Part shown: positions 23,134 through 30,584 of the stretch, piece by piece
Numbering within the stretch: position 1 is the stretch's first letter
Layout: every line of letters begins with the position of its first letter
NCBI GenBank assembly: GCA_003170915.1
Contig: PMYB01000089.1
Span: 1 to 35,733 of the forward strand
Origin: Bryobacterales bacterium
GTDB taxonomy: Bacteria > Acidobacteriota > Terriglobia > Bryobacterales > Bryobacteraceae
Direction: 5' to 3'
Length of the DNA stretch: 35,733 nt
Notes under the pieces: model-generated
The model's input: only the letters and a program-made list of their open reading frames with translations
What the model was told of the DNA's origin: nothing
Database searches by the model: none
Program-made: the position numbers and the translations under genes

Positions 23134-24510
23134 ATGCAGCGACGGCACGTTTTGAAAATGGGTGCGCTGGCTGGCGGTCTAGGTGCTATCACGGAACGGG
23201 AACGGCAGGCGCAGGCTCAGGTCGCCCGCGCCACCCGGGGAACGCCTTCTCCGAAGATCAAGGACGTTCAGGTCATCGCGATGCAGATTCCGGCGAGCCG
23301 CCCTGCGGCGATTGCGCGGCCTGGCAGCGTGCGTTTGTCTGTGGTCAAGATCATCACCGATCAAGACGGGCTTTATGGGTATGGATGCAGCACCTTCACG
23401 CAACGAGGGGAACTGGTGAATGCGGCCATCGAGAAATACCTGAAACCGTTCCTCATCGGCAAGCCTACCGATCGTATCGACGATCTCTGGCAGGCCTGCT
23501 ACAACAGCTCCTACTGGCGCAACGGCCCGGTACTGAACAATGCCATCAGCGGTGTGGATGAGGCCCTGTGGGACATCAAGGGGCGGCAAGCCGGCATGCC
23601 GGTCTATCAACTGCTGGGCGGCAAGTGCCGTGAGGCGGCGGACACCTATGTCCACATAACCGGCCCCGACATCCCGGCTGTGCTGGAAGATGCCCACCGC
23701 ATGATGGAGCAGGGCTACCACAACCTGCTGCTGAACCCCACCTACGCGCAAGGAGTCGGCGGGCTGCATGAAGGCGGCAGCGGCACCGGCACCTTAGGTA
23801 CCAGCTCGGTTTTCCAATCCGCGATCTTTGCCAGGACCGCGCTCAAGTGGCTGGAGCAACTGCGCACGCAACTGGGCGACGAAATTGGGCTGATGTGCGA
23901 CATCCACGAGCGGCTCACGCCCAACGAGGCCGTGCAGCTTGCCAAGGACGCGGAGAAATTGAAGCTCTTTTTCCTGGAGGATCTGTTATCTCCTGAGGAT
24001 CTTGCCTATTTCCGGCAGATTCGCCAACAGTGCGCCACGCCGATCGCCATGGGCGAGCTGTTCAACAGCCCGCACGAATGGACGCCGCTGATCAGCGAGC
24101 GGCTGATCGATTACATGCGCATGCACGTTTCCCAGATGGGCGGGCTGACGGCGGCCCGCAAGGTGGCGGCGCTGGGCGAGATCACGGGTGTCAAGACAGC
24201 CTGGCACGGGCCTCCGGACACATCGCCGGTGGGGCACATGGCGCAAGTGCATATGGACCTGGCGTGCTACAACTTCGGCATCCAAGAGTTTACGTTCTAT
24301 GCCGACTTGACCAAGGAGCTTTTCAAGGGCTGCCCGGAGGTGAAGAACGGTTACATGTACGCGAACGATGCGCCAGGCTGGGGGATGGAAGTGGATGAGA
24401 AACTGGCGGCCAAGTATCCCTACGGGAGCCTCGAAGAGGGCGAGCGCAAGCAGTTGAACGGCGGCTGGGGCGAGCTTCGCCGCCGCGATGGTAGCGTTAT
24501 CAAGCAGTGA
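23134..24510 (+). CDS. Enolase-superfamily protein, ManD/RspA-like, array copy 5
   Basis: A 458-residue copy. The ATG at 23134, after GAGGAAG, gives the leader MQRRHVLKMGALAGGLGAIT; the in-frame start at 23092 would add 14 non-family residues. Like copy 2 it has an insertion before the first capping strand (QIPASRPAAIARPGS) and a long loop (HNLLLNPTYAQGVGGLHEGG then GTGTLGTSSVF), forming a subgroup with copy 2. Asp256, His258, Glu282 and Glu308 are intact, with Leu at the ManD Arg position. The 98-base identity with copy 2 (23329-23426) includes synonymous sites that differ in all other copies. Probably periplasmic. Confidence 0.9.
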   Translation: MQRRHVLKMGALAGGLGAITERERQAQAQVARATRGTPSPKIKDVQVIAMQIPASRPAAIARPGSVRLSVVKIITDQDGLYGYGCSTFTQRGELVNAAIEKYLKPFLIGKPTDRIDDLWQACYNSSYWRNGPVLNNAISGVDEALWDIKGRQAGMPVYQLLGGKCREAADTYVHITGPDIPAVLEDAHRMMEQGYHNLLLNPTYAQGVGGLHEGGSGTGTLGTSSVFQSAIFARTALKWLEQLRTQLGDEIGLMCDIHERLTPNEAVQLAKDAEKLKLFFLEDLLSPEDLAYFRQIRQQCATPIAMGELFNSPHEWTPLISERLIDYMRMHVSQMGGLTAARKVAALGEITGVKTAWHGPPDTSPVGHMAQVHMDLACYNFGIQEFTFYADLTKELFKGCPEVKNGYMYANDAPGWGMEVDEKLAAKYPYGSLEEGERKQLNGGWGELRRRDGSVIKQ

Positions 24511-24578
24511 CAGGCGAGCCTTTGAAAGTTGAAGTGGATCGCGCTCCACAGGGAGACTGGTGCGATGATGTGAACCCT

Positions 24579-24635
24579 GGGAGGCGGTGACATGCCGCCC
24601 CGCTTGTGAAGCAGGATGACGAATCGAGGAACAAG
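24579..24635 (+). promoter_or_regulatory. Leader hairpin and conserved leader before array copy 6
   Basis: An imperfect hairpin GGCGG/CCGCC (24583-24587/24595-24599) is followed by CCGCTT and then the 28-base leader (24608-24635) shared with copies 5, 7 and 8. The shared leader contains GAGGAACAAG, the ribosome binding site. Confidence 0.5.
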
Positions 24636-25982
24636 ATGCAACGACGTAATATTCTGAAAATGGCCGCCATAGCCGGCGGCATGGGTGCTCTCACCCAACG
24701 AGCTGTCCAGGCGCAAGCCCAGGCTGCCCGCGCCACGCGGGGCATGCCCTCGCCCAAGATCAAAGATATTCAGGTCATAGCCACGGAGCCCGATTCGGTG
24801 CGCCTGACGGTCGTCAAGGTCATTACCGATCAGGACGGGCTGTATGGATACGGCTGTGGCACGTTCACGCAGCGGACGGACCTCGTGAACCTGGCTGTTG
24901 AAAAATATCTGAAGCCGTTTCTGGTCGGCAAGCCCGCTGACCGGATCGACGATATCTGGCAGGCTTGCTACAACAGTTCCTACTGGCGCAACGGGCCGGT
25001 GCTGAACAACGCCATCAGCGGGGTGGACGAGGCGCTATGGGACATCAAGGGGCGCCAAGCCGGCATGCCTGTCTATGACCTGTTGGGCGGCAAATGCCGC
25101 GAGGCGGCGGATTGCTACGTCCACATTAACGGCGACGATAACCGGCAGGTGATCGAAAACGGCCGCCGCGCCATGGAGCAGGGAATGCGTAACCTGCGAC
25201 TGGACGCCCACGTGCCGGGAATGGGCGGTTTCCTCGGCGCGGTCAGCGGCGCCGCGGTCCGCGGGCTGCGTGAAGGTCCGGTTTTTGAGTCCGCCGCTTT
25301 TGCGAGGGCCGGCGTCAAATTGCTGGAGGAGTGCCGCAAGCAACTGGGCGACGAGGTCGGACTGATATACGACGTGCACGAGCGGGTTTCGCCCAATGAA
25401 GCGGTGCAGTTCTGCAAAGAGGTCGAGAAGCTGAAGATGTTCTTCGTGGAAGATGCATTGTCTCCGGAAGATATCGTCTATTTCCGCCAGATTCGCCAGC
25501 AGTGCGCCACCCCGCTTGCCATGGGCGAGTTGTTTAGCAGCCCGCACGAATGGACGCCGCTCATCCAGGAGCGCCTGATCGATTACATGCGCATGCACGT
25601 TTCTGATATGGGCGGAGTGACTCCCGCCCGCAAGGTTGCCGCGATGGGTGAGATCTTGGGCGTCAAGACCGCGTGGCACGGGCCACCCGACGTTTCCCCC
25701 ATCGGCCAGGTTGCGCATCTCCACTTAGACGTGGCCTGCTACAATTTCGGAGTCCAGGAGTTCACCGGCTTCTCCGACCGGGTCAAGGAGGTGTTCAAGG
25801 GCTGCCCGGAGGTCAAGAACGGTTACATGTATGCGAACGAGGCGCCCGGCTGGGGAATGGAAGTAGATGAGAAGCTGGCGGCCAAATATCCATATGGCAC
25901 GAACGAGGAGGGTGCGCGAAAGCAGTTCAACGGCGGCTGGGGTGACATCCGCCGTCGCGACGGCAGCGTTATCAAGCAGTGA
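24636..25982 (+). CDS. Enolase-superfamily protein, ManD/RspA-like, array copy 6
   Basis: A 448-residue copy starting at ATG 24636 (leader MQRRNILKMAAIAGGMGALT); the in-frame upstream start at 24606 lies inside the conserved leader and is unlikely. Asp246 and His248 and both barrel glutamates (FVEDALSPED, MGELFSSPHEW) are intact. The loop RLDAHVPGMGGFLGAVSG keeps Arg188 but has no Tyr. In the loop it resembles copy 1, while its 3' half carries tracts identical to copy 4, so it is a mosaic. The stop codon and following bases match the end of copy 5 (GTTATCAAGCAGTGACAGGC), so the duplication unit included flanking DNA. Confidence 0.9.
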   Translation: MQRRNILKMAAIAGGMGALTQRAVQAQAQAARATRGMPSPKIKDIQVIATEPDSVRLTVVKVITDQDGLYGYGCGTFTQRTDLVNLAVEKYLKPFLVGKPADRIDDIWQACYNSSYWRNGPVLNNAISGVDEALWDIKGRQAGMPVYDLLGGKCREAADCYVHINGDDNRQVIENGRRAMEQGMRNLRLDAHVPGMGGFLGAVSGAAVRGLREGPVFESAAFARAGVKLLEECRKQLGDEVGLIYDVHERVSPNEAVQFCKEVEKLKMFFVEDALSPEDIVYFRQIRQQCATPLAMGELFSSPHEWTPLIQERLIDYMRMHVSDMGGVTPARKVAAMGEILGVKTAWHGPPDVSPIGQVAHLHLDVACYNFGVQEFTGFSDRVKEVFKGCPEVKNGYMYANEAPGWGMEVDEKLAAKYPYGTNEEGARKQFNGGWGDIRRRDGSVIKQ

Positions 25983-26035
25983 CAGGCGAGCCTTTGAGAA
26001 TTGAAGTGGATCGCGTTCCACATGGCGGTCGCAAC

Positions 26036-26053
26036 CCCGCGAAGCTTCGCGGG
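26036..26053. repeat. Perfect 18-bp palindrome in an insertion between copies 6 and 7
   Basis: CCCGCGAAGCTTCGCGGG reads identically on both strands. It lies in a stretch of about 57 bases that is present before copy 7 but absent from the otherwise matching gap before copy 6, so it looks like an inserted REP-like or small mobile hairpin. Confidence 0.7.
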
Positions 26054-26107
26054 TATACCGGATTTGCCTCCAGTTTGCATGGAAACTGGTGTGATGATGT
26101 GAACCCT

Positions 26108-26164
26108 GCGGGGCGGTAACATACCGCCCCGCTTCTGAGGCAGGATGACGAATCGAGGAACAAG
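26108..26164 (+). promoter_or_regulatory. Leader hairpin and conserved leader before array copy 7
   Basis: A perfect 11-bp stem (GCGGGGCGGTA at 26108-26118 with TACCGCCCCGC at 26122-26132) and ACA loop, followed by TTCTG. The 28-base shared leader at 26137-26164 leads to the ATG. The tail is not a T-run, so it may be an mRNA-stabilising or attenuating structure. Confidence 0.6.
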
Positions 26165-27502
26165 ATGCATAGACGGAACGTTTTGAAGATGGCCGCAATG
26201 GCCGGTGGTCTCGGTGTATTCACGGAGCGCACTGCCAAGATGGAAGCTCAGGTTGCGCGCGGCACGCGGGGCTTGCCCTCGCCCAAGATCAAAGATATTC
26301 AGGTCATAGCCACGCAGCCCGATGGTGTGCGCTTGACCGTCGTCAAGATCCTTACCGATCAGGACGGGCTCTATGGCTATGGCTGCGGCACGTTCACCCA
26401 GCGGGCGGAGCTCGTGAACGCGGCCGTCGAAAAATACCTGAAGCCGTTCCTCCTCGGAAAGGAGGCGGACCGGATCGACGATATCTGGCAGGCCTGCTAT
26501 AACAGCTCCTACTGGCGCAACGGGCCGGTGTTGAACAATGCCATCAGCGGGGTGGACCAGGCGCTCTGGGATATCAAGGGACGGCAGTGCGGAGTGCCCG
26601 TCTACCAGTTGCTCGGCGGCAAGTGCCGGGAGGCCGCAACTTGCTTTGCCACCACCGGCGGCCGCAACTACGGGGAAGTGGTCGATTCCATTCGCAAATT
26701 GCAGTCTGCCGGTTACCGGCACTTCCGCGTAAACGCGAATTCCCGCGACGGATCGGCGCCGCGTCCGGCGGCCCCGAAGTCTCTGGTGGAGGGCGTGCGC
26801 GGAGACCGGGCCACCAGATTGCGCACCACTTACGGCCTCTTCGAGGAAATCCGCAAGCAGTTGGGCGACGAGCCGGAACTCATGACCGACATCCACGAGG
26901 GCATCACGCCTCAACAGGCTGTGCAATTCGCCAAGGACTGCGAGCATTTCCGCCTTTTTTTCATCGAGGACATTCTCTCGCCGGAAGACATTGCCTACTT
27001 CCGGTTGATCCGGCAGCAGTGCACCACTCCCATGGCCATGGGCGAACTGTTCAACAGTCCACACGAATGGACGCCGTTGATTGCCGAACGGCTGATCGAC
27101 TACATCAGGTTGCACGTTTCACAAGCCGGTGGGCTCACGCCGTGCCGCAAGATTGCGATACTCGGAGAGTTTTTCGGGGTGAAGACCGCATGGCACGGGC
27201 CGCCGGACGTTTCCCCCGTCGGCCAGGTCGCCCACTTGCACTTGGATTTGGCCTGCTACAGCTTCGGAATCCAGGAGTACACCGGTTTTTCCGACCGGGT
27301 CAAGGAGGTGTTCAGCGGCTGCCCGCGCATGGAGGGCTGCTACATGTATGCCAGTGAGGCGCCGGGATACGGGATGGAAGTCGACGAGAAAGCCGCGGCG
27401 CGGTACCCGTACGGCAATTCGAACGAGCCTCCGGCGCGCAAGAACCTGAACGGAGGTTGGGGCGAATCGCGTTTGCCGGACGGCACCGTGATCAAGATGT
27501 AA
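26165..27502 (+). CDS. Enolase-superfamily protein, ManD/RspA-like, array copy 7 (divergent subgroup)
   Basis: A 445-residue copy with leader MHRRNVLKMAAMAGGLGVFT. With copy 8 it forms a distinct subgroup: QCGVPVYQLL instead of QAGMPVYQLL, CFATTGG instead of the usual YVH strand, DIHEGITPQQ instead of DIHERVTPNE, IRLHVSQAGG instead of MRMHVSQMGG, and AILGEFFGV. Asp242, His244 and the glutamates of FIEDILSPED and MGELFNSPHEW are intact. The loop FRVNANSRDGSAPRPAAPKS keeps Arg188 but is Ser/Pro-rich and has no Tyr. The loss of the YVH histidine and the Arg-to-Gly change after DIHE suggest a different substrate from copies 1-6. Exported by the Tat route. Confidence 0.9.
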   Translation: MHRRNVLKMAAMAGGLGVFTERTAKMEAQVARGTRGLPSPKIKDIQVIATQPDGVRLTVVKILTDQDGLYGYGCGTFTQRAELVNAAVEKYLKPFLLGKEADRIDDIWQACYNSSYWRNGPVLNNAISGVDQALWDIKGRQCGVPVYQLLGGKCREAATCFATTGGRNYGEVVDSIRKLQSAGYRHFRVNANSRDGSAPRPAAPKSLVEGVRGDRATRLRTTYGLFEEIRKQLGDEPELMTDIHEGITPQQAVQFAKDCEHFRLFFIEDILSPEDIAYFRLIRQQCTTPMAMGELFNSPHEWTPLIAERLIDYIRLHVSQAGGLTPCRKIAILGEFFGVKTAWHGPPDVSPVGQVAHLHLDLACYSFGIQEYTGFSDRVKEVFSGCPRMEGCYMYASEAPGYGMEVDEKAAARYPYGNSNEPPARKNLNGGWGESRLPDGTVIKM

Positions 27503-27520
27503 GCCCGCGATGTGGACCCT

Positions 27521-27576
27521 GTGGGGCGGTAGATTCCGCCCCGCTTCCGAAGCAGGATGACGAATCGAGGGACAAG
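27521..27576 (+). promoter_or_regulatory. Leader hairpin and conserved leader before array copy 8
   Basis: GGGGCGG (27523-27529) pairs with CCGCCCC (27536-27542) around loop TAGATT, extended by two weaker pairs. The 28-base leader (27549-27576) shared with copies 5-7 follows, ending at the ATG. Confidence 0.55.
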
Positions 27577-28902
27577 ATGCATAGACGGAACGTTTTGAAA
27601 ATGGCCGCAATGGCCGGCGGTCCCGGTCTATTCACGGAGCGCGCTGCCCGAGTAGAAGCTCAGGTTGCGCGTGCCACGCGGGGCATGCCCTCGCCCAAGA
27701 TCAAAGACATTCAGGTCATAGCCACGGCGCCCGATGGTATGCGCTTGACCGTCGTCAAGATTTTTACCGATCAGGACGGGCTCTATGGTTATGGCTGCGG
27801 CACCTTCACCCAGCGGGCGGAGCTTGTGAACGCGGCCGTTGAAAAATACCTGAAGCCGTTCCTGCTCGGCAAGCCCGCCGACCGGATCGACGATATCTGG
27901 CAGGCCTGCTATAACAGCTCCTACTGGCGCAACGGGCCGGTGTTGAACAATGCCATCAGCGGCGTGGACGAGGCGCTCTGGGATATCAAGGGGCGGCAGT
28001 GCGGAGTGCCGGTCTACCAGTTGCTCGGCGGCAAGTGCCGGGAGGCCGCAACTTGCCTTGCCACCACCGGCGGCCGCACCAATGGGGAAATCATCGATTC
28101 CATTCGCAAATTGCAGTCTGAAGGTTACCGGCACTTCCGCTTTGTCGGCCCCGACCCCGCTTTCTTCGACCCCTTCCGGGAACCCGCGTGGGAGCAGTTG
28201 CCCGTGAACCCGGCTGCCAAGCTGCGCGCCATTTACGTTCTTTTCGAGGAAATCCGCAAGCAGTTGGGCGACGAGCCGGAACTCATGACCGACATCCACG
28301 AGGGCATCACGCCTCAACAGGCCGTGCAATTCGCCAAGGATTGCGAGCATTTTCGCCTCTTTTTCATCGAGGACATTCTCTCGCCGGAAGACCTTGCCTA
28401 CTTCCGGTTGATCCGGCAACAGTGCACCACTCCCATGGCCATGGGCGAGCTGTTCAACAGCCCGCATGAATGGACGCCGCTGATTTCCGAACGGCTGATC
28501 GACTACATCCGGCTGCACGTTTCACAAGCGGGCGGGATCACGCCGTGCCGCAAGGTTGCGATACTCGGAGAGTTTTTCGGGGTGAAGACCGCGTGGCACG
28601 GGCCGCCGGACGTTTCCCCCGTCGGCCAAACCGCCCACCTGCACTTGGATTTGGCCTCCTACAGCTTCGGAATCCAGGAGTATACCGGTTTTTCGGACCG
28701 GGTCAAGGAGGTGTTTAGTGGCTGCCCGCGCATGGATGGCTGCTACATGTATGCCAATGAGGCGCCGGGCTATGGGATGGAAGTTGACGAGAAAGCCGCT
28801 GCGAAGTATCCGTACGGCACAAGCGAGCCTCCGGCACGCAGGAGACTGAACGGAGGTTGGGGCGCAGCGCGCTCGCCGGACGGCTCCGTGATCAAGATGT
28901 AA
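27577..28902 (+). CDS. Enolase-superfamily protein, ManD/RspA-like, array copy 8
   Basis: The last array copy, 441 residues, starting at ATG 27577 (leader MHRRNVLKMAAMAGGPGLFT). The in-frame start at 27457 lies inside copy 7 and would add 40 unrelated residues. It is nearly identical to copy 7 outside the loop, sharing CLATTGG, DIHEGITPQQ and IRLHVSQAGG. Asp239 and His241 are intact. The loop differs completely: FRFVGPDPAFFDPFREPAWE, aromatic and proline-rich, with Arg188 kept and no Tyr at the ManD place. The contrast with copy 7 is the clearest case of loop replacement on a constant scaffold. LASYSFGIQEY replaces LACYSFGIQEY. Confidence 0.9.
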   Translation: MHRRNVLKMAAMAGGPGLFTERAARVEAQVARATRGMPSPKIKDIQVIATAPDGMRLTVVKIFTDQDGLYGYGCGTFTQRAELVNAAVEKYLKPFLLGKPADRIDDIWQACYNSSYWRNGPVLNNAISGVDEALWDIKGRQCGVPVYQLLGGKCREAATCLATTGGRTNGEIIDSIRKLQSEGYRHFRFVGPDPAFFDPFREPAWEQLPVNPAAKLRAIYVLFEEIRKQLGDEPELMTDIHEGITPQQAVQFAKDCEHFRLFFIEDILSPEDLAYFRLIRQQCTTPMAMGELFNSPHEWTPLISERLIDYIRLHVSQAGGITPCRKVAILGEFFGVKTAWHGPPDVSPVGQTAHLHLDLASYSFGIQEYTGFSDRVKEVFSGCPRMDGCYMYANEAPGYGMEVDEKAAAKYPYGTSEPPARRRLNGGWGAARSPDGSVIKM

Positions 28903-29030
28903 GCTGCAATCGTGTTCCCGGGCGGCTCCGCGTCGGGGACCGTGGGATACCGGCCAATCTACTACAAGTTCCGCCATGCGGCGCACATCGACCCGTCCGA
29001 CGCGTTGAGAGGGATCGCAAAGGCGTTTTG

Positions 29031-30527
29031 TCAGGAAGTTCTTCTGGATGAACGGTTGAACAGAAAATAGACGGGGACGCCGATGAGAATGATCGCCAAG
29101 CCGGGGAAAGTAGTGGCAGGCCGGTAAATAAAGAGAACCGTCAGAATTACCGCCGCGGCCAGGAGGTAAAGCGCGGGGACCACGGGATAACCAAAAGCGC
29201 GGTAAGGCCGCTCGGCGTCCGGCTGAAGCCGGCGCAGGCGAAAAACCCCCGCGATCGTAAGGATGTAGAAGAGTAGCGCTGCCGAGATGACGTAATCCAG
29301 CAGATTGCTATAAAGATTCCCGTAGGTCCCGGTGGAAGGCTGGTAGGTCCGGATCAGCACAAGCAATGCGGCCCACGCCCCTTGCATCGTCAAAGAAGCT
29401 CCCGGGACAGAAGCCCGATTCAAAGCAGCGGCACGCCGAAAAAAAAGGCCGTCCCGCGCCATGGCATAGTATGCCCGGGCACCCGACAATAGCTGCCCGT
29501 TCATGCAGCCAAATGCGGAGATCATGATGGTGACGGCCATCAGCCGGGCTCCGAACACCGGGAAGATGGCCTGGAGCACCGCGCTCGCAACGCGATCGGA
29601 GGGTGCGTGCTGCACCTGCTGGAACGGCAGAACTACGACGTACGCAATGTTGGCGCAGAGGAACAGGCCGATCACAAGGAACGTGCCGAGGGCCAAAGAG
29701 AGCGGAACATTGCGCCGTGGGTTCCTGACTTCGCCCGCCGTAAAGGTAATGTTGTTCCATGCGTCCGCCGCGAAAAGAGAGCCCACTTGGGCCACACAAA
29801 GAGCGACCAGCAGTCCGAAGCCCGTTTCCACGGAAAGGCCCGGCGCAATGGGCGCAACCCCCTGCGGGATCCAGGGATGGTCGAAGTTGGATTTCACGGC
29901 TTGGGCATTCCAGCCGAGAAAAATCCCCAGGCCGATCACACCCAGTAATGCTCCGATTTTTACGGACGTGAAGCAATTCTGGACTAGCTTCCCCCACTGG
30001 ATGCCGCGCGTGTTGGTCCAGGTCAACAGCGCTATCAGCAGCACCCCCACAAGCTGGGCCGTCGACAAAGACAGGGCATAGCGGCTCGAAATAAGAATGG
30101 GCCGGACCAGGTAATTGCTTTCGGCAATGCGCGGCCACAGGATACCCAGATATCGCGCGAAACCGACCGCAACAGCGGCTACCGTACCGGTCTGTATGAC
30201 CAGAAAAAGCGTCCATCCATACAGGAAGCCGCAAAGCGGAGACCAAGCTTCGCGCAAATAGACATACTGCCCCCCCGCGCGTGGCATCATAGCCGCCAGC
30301 TCACCGTAGGAGAGCGCGGCGGCCACCGTCAGCAGGCCCGTAATCACCCAGGAAACCAGCAGCCATCCGGTGCTTCCGACCTGACGGGCCATCTCGGCCG
30401 AGACAATGAAAATGCCGGTTCCAATCATGGACCCGGCCACAATCATGGTCGAATCGAAGAGCCCCAGGCTACACTTCAAATCATTCTTCGTTGGAGCTAC
30501 TGCGGCTTTTGGCAGCATAGTGTTCAC
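29031..30527 (-). CDS. APC-family amino acid permease
   Basis: A 498-residue polytopic inner-membrane transporter of the amino acid-polyamine-organocation family. The N-terminal signature is clear: LGLFDSTMIVAGSMIGTGIFIVSAE (helix 1 with its GSMIGTGIF unwound region), followed by ELAAMMPRAGGQYVYLREA. About twelve hydrophobic segments can be counted, and FAADAWNNITFTAGEVRNPRRNVP is the conserved helix 6-7 loop. The closest type is the LAT-like exchanger/permease group, but the substrate cannot be told. The start is GTG at 30527, with ATG 30518 as an alternative. It is the last gene of the minus-strand operon with two amidohydrolases and an aminotransferase, so it may import the amino acid they release. 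A terminator-like hairpin separates it from the amidohydrolase gene. Confidence 0.9.
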   Translation of the reverse strand: MNTMLPKAAVAPTKNDLKCSLGLFDSTMIVAGSMIGTGIFIVSAEMARQVGSTGWLLVSWVITGLLTVAAALSYGELAAMMPRAGGQYVYLREAWSPLCGFLYGWTLFLVIQTGTVAAVAVGFARYLGILWPRIAESNYLVRPILISSRYALSLSTAQLVGVLLIALLTWTNTRGIQWGKLVQNCFTSVKIGALLGVIGLGIFLGWNAQAVKSNFDHPWIPQGVAPIAPGLSVETGFGLLVALCVAQVGSLFAADAWNNITFTAGEVRNPRRNVPLSLALGTFLVIGLFLCANIAYVVVLPFQQVQHAPSDRVASAVLQAIFPVFGARLMAVTIMISAFGCMNGQLLSGARAYYAMARDGLFFRRAAALNRASVPGASLTMQGAWAALLVLIRTYQPSTGTYGNLYSNLLDYVISAALLFYILTIAGVFRLRRLQPDAERPYRAFGYPVVPALYLLAAAVILTVLFIYRPATTFPGLAIILIGVPVYFLFNRSSRRTS

Positions 30528-30544
30528 GGCACATTCCCGTTACG

Positions 30545-30577
30545 AAAAACGAACGGCGCGCAAGAGCGCGCGCGCCG
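30545..30577 (-). terminator. Hairpin with T-rich tail between amidohydrolase and permease genes
   Basis: On the minus strand CGGCGCGC and GCGCGCCG (30577-30570 and 30561-30554) form an 8-bp GC stem, followed by TTCGTTTTTC. This fits an intrinsic terminator that would lower permease expression relative to the upstream operon genes. Confidence 0.5.
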
Positions 30578-30584
30578 CGGCTGG

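Noticed and set aside
25823..27115. A 430-codon minus-strand frame opposite enolase copies 6 and 7, with similar ones opposite other copies
   Set aside because: Its sequence repeats only because the sense genes are paralogous; it spans the gap between two genes and shows no family features.
23021..27576. The repeated hairpins and leaders as a CRISPR array
   Set aside because: Repeat spacing equals whole genes (about 1.4 kb), there are no short unique spacers, and no cas gene is present.
17309..28902. Assembly artefact as the explanation of the tandem array
   Set aside because: The copies differ throughout, have different lengths, loops and spacers, and all are open, so they are real paralogues and not a collapsed or duplicated contig.
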